Below, piece by piece: positions 1 through 12,000 of a DNA stretch of 64,000 bases. Location of the stretch: positions 4,173,230 through 4,237,229 of the forward strand of contig NC_087079.1 of assembly GCF_026151205.1 (NCBI RefSeq), written 5' to 3'. Positions within the stretch are counted from its first letter, which is position 1; every line of letters starts with the position of its first letter. The notes beneath the pieces were generated by a model, which did no database searches, had not been told where the DNA came from, and saw only the letters and a program-made list of their open reading frames with translations. The translations under genes and the position numbers were made by a program. Source of the DNA: Bolinopsis microptera. Taxonomy: Eukaryota; Ctenophora; Tentaculata; Lobata; Bolinopsidae.

Positions 1-93
1 CAAGGCCATCTTTACTGATTTCCCAGGGGTCGAAATCTGAGAGAGATAGCGAGTTAACGTCTCTCGGAGAATCCATTTTTAGTGATACGATAG
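1..93 (-). CDS. CNOT4: CNOT4 exon 14, cut by the window edge
   Basis: Acceptor GCTGCAG, phase 1 in, open to the edge. Encodes AIVSLKMDSPRDVNSLSLSD and then FDPWEISKDGL, comparable to the FDPFDVTRKALADL segment of vertebrate CNOT4. A further exon hidden in intron 13 cannot be excluded. Confidence 0.8.
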
Positions 94-3000
94 CTGCAGC
101 ATATCAATAATTATAGTCCGAGACGAAAGGGAAACTCGTTAGCTTTATGTGTTAAAAGCGATTTCTCGACGGTTATCACCTCTCTAGATGATGCTTAAAA
201 CATTTTGACTCTATTGCATTTTTGTACTAAATGCAATACGGGTGTTTTCGGCTGCACCCTTTTTCAGGGTTTCGAGGTCACTTTTGTATTTCAGCCCAGA
301 AACATCGTATAGAGACTATTCCCATACACCAAAATGTGCCCAATAGCCATATTTATGTACAACTTATGAAGCAATGTATACCTTAAAATACTTATTTTCG
401 GAAAAAATTCGGCACTGGATCCGGGCCAGATTGTTGCTTGACCACTGACCAGTACCCCACTTTATAATTATAATTGACTTCGCTGCCTCGACCAATATTG
501 GTCTGTAATCCCTGGATTGAGATGTGTTGGCCGCAGTTAAATTTAGCTAATTTCTTATAATACCGCAGTGGTTTGGTTCCCACTTCAGAATAACCCCATA
601 TTCTTTTTGCGGTATTACTATTATGGTAAATGAGCTAAATTAAACTGCGGCCAACAGATCTCAAATGTCAAAAAAAGTTGGCCGCAGTTAAATTTAGCTA
701 ATTTCCTATAATACCGCAGTGGTTTGGTTCCCACTTCAGAATGACCCCATATTCTTTTTGCAGTATTACTATTATGGTAAATGAGCTAAATTAAACTGCG
801 GCCAACAGATCTCAATCCAGGGATTACAGACCAATATTGGTCGAGGCAGCGAAGACAATTATAATTATAAAGTGGAGTACTGGTCAGTGGTCAAGCAACA
901 ATCTGGCCCGGATCCAGTGCCGAATTATTTAAGGTCTGGTATTCTTAGTACATGTCATAGTTTCATGGAATGAATAAATTAAAAGTTGAATTTTGGTCAT
1001 TACATTTTGGCTAAATTCGTGCCAATGAAAAATTGTTGGAGTTTTCACAAATCATGCAGTAGTTAAACTTATTTACTAATCACTCCTAAACTAAGCGTTT
1101 CTGAGTATATGTTGTGCATGAGTCGGCAATTGCGAACAATTTGCTGTTAGCAGCTGACCCTTTGACCTTTACTAATAAAGAAACCGTAATTTTGAAAAAT
1201 TGCCCTTTCGTAGGACAAAAATATGCTGGCCAGGCCCAATAAGAGAGATGCCCAATAAAGTAGATCATTCTCCGATTTTTTTAGGTGTTTCTGGACACAA
1301 AGCGAGTCATCTTACATCTTGTGACAAATGTTATGTTGCTCATGAGTCTTTAGGACCTTTCTAGTTGACAGTCCAATAGCCCATTTGTGAATATTGTCAT
1401 TGTTCGCTCGGCAAAAATCCGTTTTTCAGCCACATTTCCGAAAATAAGCCTTTTAGGGTATATTTTGCTTCATAAGTTGTATATAAATATGGCTATTAGG
1501 CACATTTTGGTGTATGGGAATAGTCTCTACGACGTTTCTGGGCCGAAATACAAAAATTCGAGTGACCGCGAAACCCTGAAAAAGGGTGCGGCCGAAAACA
1601 CCCGTATTGCATTTATTTGAAAAATGAGATCGTCAAAATGTCAAAATGTTTTAAGCATCATCTAGAGAAATGATAACCGTCGAGAAATCGCTTTTAACAC
1701 GAAAAGTTAACGAGACGGCCTGTTAGAATGGTTGGGATCCGACTATTAAATTGAGAACTGCAGAAATAATCTGCTTGATTCAGAAGAGTCCAAGAATCTA
1801 ATGCGCGCGCGGCGCGCCTAAACACACTAAATGCTTTGAACAACTGACTTTACTTACAAAGTGACAGAAAATTGTAATGCTCACACTTAGTATTCTAGTA
1901 GACCTCCGCGCCGCGCGCAGAGTTTCACTTTCATTATGGCAAATATTGCAATATTCCGTGAGAAATTTCTAGTCACCTAATTCGTCCTCTGACGGAGAAG
2001 ACAGAGAATTTCGTCGTTGACTATTAATTTCATTCCAGTCTGCTGTATTCGGCGGTTCTAAAGAACCCGATTCTCGACTTCCTGCAAAAATGAGTTCATG
2101 ACTATCAATACAACATGGTAATTAATATGACGCTAATTAATTTACACTGAACTGTCGGTGTAAGTCAAGATTTACTACCACATATTTTTCAAATACCTGA
2201 ACTAAGGTCTGGGTCGGATATGGACGTCTTGTTGTAGAAACTGTGTTCACTCTCGCTCATGGACCTGATATTACGGTTGTCCAGTAGCTCGGCGGGTTGA
2301 GCGCACCACGCGTCGCGCGTAGCTGCAGTTCCACACGTTAAGTCGTCTAGGTGATTAGATTATTAAATGAGATAATTATTACAAATCAGTCATAAATTAT
2401 CTACAACTCATTACGAGTAGTGGATTTTACGACCAAGTGGGAACAGGGTTAACTCTGCGCTGATAAAACTACTGTTCGTAATGAAACGTTAAGCAAATCG
2501 AGCATTTTAACCCGTCAAATTTCAAACCTTTAGCAGTTATTTTCTGTCTTGACATATTCTGTTTCATGGTCTCAGCCTTTTTACTGAAATACCTGAAATG
2601 TTTGGGGGTAAGAGTAAAATCCCGCGTATATTGGTGGAATGTGCTAGGAGGGAGATGAACACAGATCCCACACCGCATAATGACATTATGCTGTTTGGGA
2701 GTGGGCCAAGGGAATCTCGTTACACTGATAAATGTCTACAGTCCCATGATGTTATATCTTATCAGGTTACGAGATCAAGGCATGTTACGTGTAAACTGTA
2801 TTGCTATGTAGGTGTCATTTCCGCTTCAGTCAGAACAAAAATCGGACGATGGTTCACGTTGATGGATTTACTTTTTTCCAAAATGGAATTTCTTTCAATT
2901 TTCCAGGTTAATGTTAGATGATATAATACGATGACTTAATCCAAAATTGTGTTACAATCGGCAAACTTATTTAAAACTTTATTAATGCAATCAACAAAAT

Positions 3001-6000
3001 TTCTGTAAGCAGTTATGTTAAGTTAACTTACTCTCTGAAGATAATATTCTCGTACTGCTGGTGTTTGCCGGCTTGCATATCTGCTTTAGTGAAACTAGCT
3101 GAACTGTCTCCTAATCCGTGTAGATACATACAATCCTGGTAAAAGTGATAATTTTAATATCCCAATTGCAATCTGAGAAAAAATGTTATCTTAGAACAAA
3201 AGTATCAAAATAAAGAAATAAACTTTGATAAAATGCACATTTTGGTTTACTATGGTAACGTGTTGCTATGGTAACTATACCTGTTTTGGACAAGGGAGAT
3301 GTCGGAGGAAGTAACTACAGTATTTTGTCGTACCCAGAGAGGCTCTGTAAAGTTAACACATAGTCAAATGCTTCCTAGAACTCAGCCTGCGCGCCGCTGC
3401 CGTGGCGATAACCAATCTACTTATATACACGTGCAGCTACGCGTATGAGTAGAGACGTTTTGCGCCACTGTAGTTTTAAGGCAGCTTGCTCGCAAGCTGG
3501 ATGAGTTCTCAACATTACTATGAAACTGGAAGTAACAATGAAAACATTAATTAATGGTTAAGAGTAGATATAGTTTTAAAGAGTTTTTACCTTAAAATGT
3601 TGTTCTGAAGATACGTCCCGTTAATACCCAACACTGCTTTGAATGCGTCCTGCAATTGATCATATTAATATTACAGTTTCTCAGGATGATGTAGTATCGC
3701 AGTTTAGAAAACATGATCTGATATACACATCTTTTATGACAATCCAGTTTTTCTAGATCAAAATTAAATATCTTTTACCTTGATCATCCTTTAATTAAAA
3801 CCAGACTATAACATTAAAAATCAGGGTGACCCCCCCGCCCCCCTTTAATGGACACACACTAAACTTCAGTAACACACATTAAAAAAGTTATAACAATAAT
3901 TATGTTGACATAACGCGTATTATCATTATTCGTATAGAGGAACAATGTCACTATCAAGATAATAACTGAATGCATTCTACAGATGATTTCATCCACTACT
4001 TGTACACTGTGTGAGCCAGCAGTCTTGTGACTTGTGAGATAGTGGCAAAACTGGCTATTGTTATATTATGCTATATTTATTATTTAAATGAAATAAATCT
4101 TGACAATTTGCCAAGCGGCGCAAGTAAGGTAAAGGGGACAAAGGAGAGTATGATTAACAATGCATTGTTGACTGGTACACTTAATCTATAGTACTGAAAA
4201 AAAATACAGTAACAATTAAATATTCGTGTTGTGATCCTCACGATTAAATAGGCAGATTATTTACATCTTATCAAAAGAAAAGACATAGTTGTTCTAGATG
4301 CTGTCTCTGTGATGGGTTGAAAGTAAGTGAGAATCAGTGTAATGTAACAATTTCTTAATAACAAGGATTGTTTACAAAGACAATAATGTAAATAACACTC
4401 AGCTATTGTAGTCATTTACATACCCACAACAACATTGCACAGTTCAATACATAGATAAAAAGTCATTGACTTAATTCTTTCCCAACCTATCCTTAACATG
4501 TGAAAACTGATTTTATCATAAAAATCTACTTTTTCGGAAGATTCTCTCGACCTTAAATGAAGGACTAGACTTGCTTAAAGAGTTAAAATCTATAATATTT
4601 ATAAAATTGAGCTAGACTGCTCTCGTGAGGAATATCTTGGGTGGTAATTGATGGACAAACAATCCACTGCAATTATAAAACAGTGGTGGCATATGACTTA
4701 GAAGAATTTAGACGATTTGGACAATATCCTTAAAGTGAAAGTGTCGTACCTCATCGCGGACGTATGTTGCGTAGGCGGTGGCGACTGGTCCCTGTTGATT
4801 TAATACACACTTGTGTATTTTACCGTACCGCCCAAAATACTCCGGCTTTTTTAAAATCTGAAGACATTCATGATTAATGGGTATAAAATATAATATAGTT
4901 GATCATGCTTGCTTCTTTTTAAAGTGAGTCAAAATCAACTGATTAAAAGTATAAAGTATTATCGGAATGTAAGAGTATCTTACCTCTACGTCCGCTAACT
5001 TAGGAGGAATTCCAGTGACAAACACCAGGTTACGCTGCAACACTCTGAAATATTAATTAAGTTAATTAGTTTATAGTTAACTTCATTTGAGTAATAACAT
5101 ATTTTCCTTCATGAATACGTTACAATTTACGTGCGCGCTACAATTTTACACTTCAATCCCATGACTTTCATCACATTCTATATTTAAGTTATGAAATGTA
5201 ACAGAACAGATGGAATATAACATCTGATCTGGCCAAATAGACCAGAACAATCAACTGTTTTAATAAGGTGGCCAGATAACGCCATTATTTGCGGAGTAAA
5301 TTAGTAACTCGAGCTGATCCGGGGAGATCATACGTGAAAAACACTGGCGTAAAGTGACTTTTTAAAAAGGACGCTGACTGAATGAAGAGACTGTGCAGTT
5401 CTATCTTCACATAATTATATGTAAAAATGTGGAATATTCAGGAATATTATGCAGGTTTGTAGTATCGTTCTGTATTGTGGAGGTTTATAGTGTGCAGGAT
5501 CAAGATATGTGGAGAATGTAGTATAAAGGATGAGTGGGGTCTGAGCAACACTTGTGACGTCATAATGCTCGCCACATTCAATAAGAAACTAAGGGACTAA
5601 TAACGTAATAACAATGCCATTGTGTATGTAGGGTGTAACTTACTTGATTATGGTATGCTAAATATTTAACGTGATGCAACATATCTTGGTGTCTAACCAA
5701 AACACGCAGAGTAACATTATACCACAATGTAGTTCGCCGTTAAGATAGCAATTTAATTTATGATTAATTAGCAAATGTAAATGTAACTCTCAAAAGTGCG
5801 TGAATAGGTATAAAATTGAAAAGATAAAGAGCCGCGCGCCCGACAAACCTGATATCTGATAGATGCTTTCTGCTCTCTGCCATTTTCTGTTTCTTTTCCA
5901 ATGACCGCTGTTTCTTTTCATTTTTAATTCTCACGATACTGAAGATTCGAAATGCTAGTTCTTTCAACACTTTGATTATATAATAAAACTTTTCTGATAA

Positions 6001-9000
6001 AATTAACGAAAATGGATTGTTATATTTAACTCTTTAAAGCATGGTACGAAACATTAAGGGATAATTTAGATGATTAACAAAAACAAAATTTAACTAAGTT
6101 CATAAAATTGTGTAATATTACGCAATTTTATTTAATAACAATACTTCATAATATGCGTGCTGATAATAAAACGTCAAAACAATCACACAACAGAAACATA
6201 CGGACAAACAGACGAACGAACAGTACTCACTCTTCGCATGTCAGCGGTTTAAAATTAACAGGGTCTTCCTTGTACTCCTAGCAGAGAGAATAGCAATTAG
6301 TATGAGCAGAACACAATCACGTGACATGCCACGTGCCAGACAATACCATATTAGGAAGTCACGTGTGATGCTGTAACAGCGAATAGGAAGCAAGTATGCA
6401 ACCACGTGACTCAAATTAACCATTCAGAATTTAGATTGCCCCGTCATGTGAGTACAATTTGGAGAATGCGGGTCACAGCACTGAAATTGCACTCATTACG
6501 AGATGAAATTTGGTAAATTGTTTTCGGAGCTGATTAGTGGCCAAGAGAGAGAGAGAGAGAGAGAGAGAGAAGAAATAGGAACGGAGAGGAGAGGATAGCA
6601 AGTACGTTACAAATAATAAAATCATCAGCTAACATTTCCAAACCACATTAAATAATCCCAATACGAGCAACATAATTTCCCAACACATTATCGTGGATAT
6701 CAATAATATTTATCTTTATGAATTATTGCTTTCTTATATATACTACGATTAGAGGTTGGTTAGTTAACATTAGCTCTAGCAACGATGATGAAAAAGCCCT
6801 TAGCTTCATAAAACAAAGTCCCCTGACATTCTCCAGCAAAAAGCATAATTCACTGATTTCTCTTTTAACTTTGTACACACGTATAGTGTATACCCAGCTA
6901 ATAAATTTATACTATTATAAACCAAATTAGCTTATCAACATTATTACATGATTATTCAATAATGAGTTCAATTAAATCAGCCTATCTTGTATTACATAGC
7001 TATTAGCTATAGGTCGGGTTTACTGTGCAATATATGATAATGTAATTAGTGAGATTAGAGGACGACCCCAGTTATCAAGGGCCAGGGGTTGGGTACATAC
7101 TCATCATTTGTAGTATACGTAACGGAACTAATTAAAAGTACAGGTTATATCATAATGTCTCCTAATCACGTAATCGGTTGTTAATCACGTGATTATATCA
7201 GTTGGTTGTATAATATCTACTTTAAGGGAGGATTATTATACCTGTAATGACGTGTACTGTACATTCTGTGTGAGTAAAGTTGGAAACTGCATTTTTACGA
7301 CGGTTTATTTTATGTAGACCTCAAAGTAAAATATTAAAGTGTCCGATTTGTTCTTTTATTCCCTTGAATATAAAATGCAATCTTGTCATTAAATGAAGGA
7401 GATAGTGAGAGATGTTTCTTAACACTAAAACTCCGTCACCCCGATTTGCTGTGTAAGTGACATATGAATGATAGCTTACCCACCATTATACTGAAAAGGC
7501 ACTAAACACACCCGCTCTCTTCGACAAGAAACTGGGCACTATTTTAAACGGTACCCATTAAAATACCAACTATTTAGCCTGATTCCCGCTGCCTATTAGG
7601 CGGTGATGGCGAGAACCGTTCACTTGTTCATTGTTAGGGCTGCTGGAGCTAAAGAGATTGGCTTGAAGCCTGCAGGGTGGAGCCACGACTGACAGGGAAG
7701 CGAGCATAATGAATTTCTGGACAGAAGAGGCGAAAATATAAATTAATAAAAGTTATAAATAAAAATATAAGTTAAGGAAAGTAACCATAGCAAGGGCAGG
7801 AGAGAAAGGAAAATGATAAAAACGGAGACTCAGAAAAGCAATAAAATTCGGGATTCAAGTTTTGTCAGTGGACAGACCACGTACTACCTGATGCCCGCAC
7901 ACCACCGGTACCACCCCTAGTCGCGCCTAATTTTTCGTAAAATTGAGGCTAACAATAATTTAATCAGTTAACCTCGCATATAATAACCGTTTCTAAAATT
8001 AAAATTTTTCATGGAAAAATTGGACATCCATCGGTTGAAGTTTTCATTTACAATAAATAATTACAGATAATAAATTTAAAAATTTAACTCGCGATATCTC
8101 CAGATCGGAACTTTTTTCCGGTGAGGACAAAAACGATTGAGAATTTAAACCGAGCTCTGCATTCTACAACATATCAAAAGTTCTTATAACTGACATCGGA
8201 CTTAATATGGAAACGGTTGACCATGCTGCCCAATAAATATAATTAAATTTTAAAAGGTTTGCTGCAAGAGTTGGTGCACTTGCTTATTATAACTAGAATG
8301 GAGGCGGGGCACCAGTACTTAGTAGTTAGTATTTAAACTGTATAAGAGATATAATAAGATAACCTTTACAGCTCACATATAGCAATAAATTGTGAAATGT
8401 GTTGAAATGCCTGTGCTAAGTTAGTTTGATTAACTAAAGAAACTCAATTCTGAATAATATGTTAAGTAAGTTGAATATGTAAACCTCTAGATTTTAACAA
8501 AAGTCTAGAAGTAGAAATATGTCATAATGGTACCAAAGTTCGACCGAAGGCAAAGGAATTTATGCAACACAAAATGTGGTAAATATTTTAGCATGGGACC
8601 GGAACCAGTCGTGGGTGCGGGTGTAGACTTCGAGGGAGAGCCCGGGACAGGTGGATCTCTGCTGACGATGCAACAAGAAGCCAACTAGACAAGAAGGTAG
8701 TAAATAATGTACGAAGGGACGATGTATGTTTAATTCACAAAGAGGGTATGCTGGGTATAAACCACGTGACTTGATCGTTATACCATGTGACAAATGAGAC
8801 CACACTCAACATGGTAACCTAGGAGCAAAGCAAGCCGCACACACTCACACTCTCATAGCCTCCGTATTAGTGGTGTATAAGCGTTACTTTGTCACGTTAC
8901 ATTATTTTGATTAGTCACGTGGTGCTGGAAATCTCTCTTATTGCCCGCACAACAGCACGTGCTGTGCGCGCAGGTGCACGTGCAATACACTCACCAAACC

Positions 9001-12000
9001 ACTGGCCAGATCCCCGTGACACGTGCACTGGTTTAATAATTGTATTAATTAAAATGCAGGTACATAATATAATCTTATACCAAGCTTGTGTATTAATTGA
9101 GAGCTAGGATATGGAGACCGGGGTATGTTTATTCCTCCTTCATTAAGGTATTCACGGTATGCGGCCGCGGGGAATGTATAAACCGACCAATCCAATCATG
9201 TTACACTTACAAGTCTTACATACAACCTTGTTTGAATATTAAAGAGTGGTTAGTGGTATATGGAACAGATGTGACCTTACTTTTTCTAGTATAGGTTGTG
9301 GTTGCACGTTTTTAGAATATGAGGTGGATAAAGGTGTGTTTCCACCACCGCCTGGCAACCAGTAACCCGGCAACCAGTAACTTCGGGTTATGGTTTGAAA
9401 TTTCAACAGGTTTTTACAATGTGGTACAGTGTTGACAAGGACATCGAAATAAAAAGTTATAAAAAACTAATAAAAATTTTATATTTCGGCCCAGGTAGTT
9501 TGAATGGTGAGCTATGAAATATAAAAACACGAAATAATAAGATTTGCTGATTTTCTGTTTCCGTTTTCCAGAAATAACCTGTCTGAAGGGCACATAATGT
9601 TACAATTATTGCACAAGAAAATTTTTACAGGCGATCTTAACTTTCTTAAGCTTATTCTTTTATCGCTCAGTTCAAACCCTAGATAAATCTCGCACATTAG
9701 TATTACAGCACATTCTCAACTTAAATATAATTCAACTTCAGTTTCACATTTCACGACCTCATCTTACGAGAACAAGACTAGTTGTTCAAGTCTTGTTCTC
9801 TAGACTAGACTAGTACTACTAGACTAGTACTACAAGACTAGTCCTTCTAGTCTTGTTCTTACCACTACTGTACTAATTTAAAAATATTTCTTCTAGATCA
9901 TTACATGACTCTGTAAGCTCACACACGATAACTAAATTGGCAAGCAAATCTTGCACTGTTTTATATCATAACAGGAGCATTTTATCACGTTACACATCTC
10001 TCCAAACCACGTGATCTCACAGTCACATGACCGTATAAGGATACAACGTGACGTCACATGACCAAATATGGTAACCACGTGACACGTTGGTGGGGCCACC
10101 TGACTGGCAAACTACCAAGATATATGTACAATAATTCATGTAGAATGAGCAGATTGTGTGCAGGGCAGGTGTGTGTAATATTAAGACGCAATGAAACTAA
10201 GTTTGTAATTAGTGATGACATTTTTATGATAACCCCGGTGACATTTTCTATTTTAAAACGCTCTCCTGACAGCCATCAAACAGATATTTTATAATAATAT
10301 ATGTTGTTAAATATGTGAGCTCACAATTATTATTCAAACAGAAAAGCGATATTTATTGATTTCGATACATAACAGCGATGAAAAAAGAGAGGGTAAAGAA
10401 CTGATCAAATTATGGAATACAATTAAACAAACGAAAACCAAGAGTTCAACCCTTATTAAGATGTTTTATATAATATGTACACTACACACTATACAGCACG
10501 CAAATTGAACAACTGCGGCAATAAACCCAGTCTTAATCAGACATTTCATGAGGAACAGGTGTAGATTTAAAAGTTATTTAGGAGTGGTTTAAGAATATAT
10601 TGACTGACCAAGCAGGACTAAAACGTGATTTTCAATAATGCTAAATATTTGGTATATAATAATGGGGGGGGGGGGGGGGGGGGGGGGTGTCATGTCCGTC
10701 TATGTCCGCCTATGTCCTGTCCTTTTTGGATTCTATGAGACAACGGACGTGTTTTTTGGGACATTGGCGGACACGGACGGACATTGGCGGACTCGGACGG
10801 ACATTGGCGGACTCGGACGGACATTGGCGGACTCGGACGGACATTGGCGGACTCGGACGGACATTGGCGGACTCAGACGGACATTGGCGGACCCGGACGG
10901 ACATTGGCGGACTTAGATGGACATTAGTGGACATTAGCGGACATTGGTGGACATTAGCGGACAAACATTTTGAGGACTGAAGAGTACTGAAGAGTACTGA
11001 AGAGTACTGAGGAGGATGGCTGAGAAGGATGGCTATGGAGGATGGCTGAGGAGGATGACTGAGGAGGATGACTGAGGAGGATGACTGAGAGGGAGGAGAA
11101 GGATCAGGAAGACCCAGGAGGAGGAGGAGGAGGAGGACCCAGAAGGAGGACCTAGGAGGAGGAGGAGAACTGAGAAGGATGACTGAGGAGGAGGAGGACT
11201 CAAGAGGAGGACTGAGGAGGACTGAGAAGGAGGAGGACTGAGGAGGATGGCTGAGGAGGATGACTGAGAGGGAGGAGGAGGAGGAAGAGGAGGAAGAGGA
11301 CTGAGGAGGAGGAGGAGGAGAAGGACTGAGGAGGAGAAGGAAGACCCAGGAGGAGGAGGACCCAGGAGGAGGAGGACCCAGGAGGAGGACCCAGGAGGAG
11401 GACCCAGGAAAAGGCCCCAGGAGGAGGAGGAGGACCCAGGAGGACTGAGGAGGAGGACTGACGATGACTGAGAAGGAGGAGGACTGAGGAGTACTGAGGA
11501 GGATGGCTGAGGAGGATGGCTGGGGAGGATGGCTGAGGAGGATGACTGAGGAGGATGACTGAGAGGGAGGAGGGGGAGGTCTCAGGAGGAGGACTCAGAA
11601 GGAGGAGGATCAGGAGGAGGACTCAGGAGGAGGACTCAGGAGAAGGACTTAGGAGAAATGAGAAGGAGGACTGAGGAGAACTGAGGAGGAGGAGGACTGA
11701 ATAGGAGGAGGAGAAGGAGGGGGACTGGGAGAGGACTGGGGAGGAGGAGGACTGATGAGAAGGATGAGGAGGAGGACCCAGGAGGAGGAGGACTGAGGAC
11801 CGAGGAGGAAGAGAAGGAGGATGAAGAGGAGGAGGAGGACCCAGGAGGAGGAGGACTGAGGAGGAGGACTGAGGAGGACTGAGGAGGACTGAGGAGGATG
11901 GCTGAGGAGGATGACTGAGAGGGAAGAGGAGGAGGAGGAGGAGGAGGAGGACTGAGGAGGACTGAGGAGGACTGAGAAGGAGGAGGAGGAGGAGGAGGAG

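Larger units (their letters stand above)
406..926. repeat. Middle fold-back nested in the 133-1713 element
   Basis: Left arm 406-526 and right arm 806-926 are near-perfect inverted copies, ending in AATTCGGCACTGGATCC and its complement. Between them lie two copies of a smaller fold-back. The arms include TAATTATAATT and CCAATATTGG sub-palindromes. Confidence 0.88.
133..1713. repeat. Outer fold-back element in CNOT4 intron 13
   Basis: Arms at about 133-401 and 1438-1713 are inverted copies of each other with only small differences. Both carry the run through TTCTCGACGGTTATCA and its complement, and both end at a TTATTTTCGG/CCGAAAATAA junction. The loop holds a second inverted repeat (406-926) and about 500 bp of unique sequence. 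No transposase is present. It looks like a non-autonomous fold-back element. Confidence 0.85.

Noticed and set aside
2592-2641. Alternative CNOT4 exon using an upstream acceptor (CTCCTAG)
   Set aside because: It would end in phase 2 and break the join to exon 12; the 2528-2592 exon fits both neighbours.
10638-10980. Overlapping frames with GHWRTRTDIGGL-like repeats
   Set aside because: Produced by the 20-bp satellite; 20 is not a multiple of three, so several frames stay open in turn.
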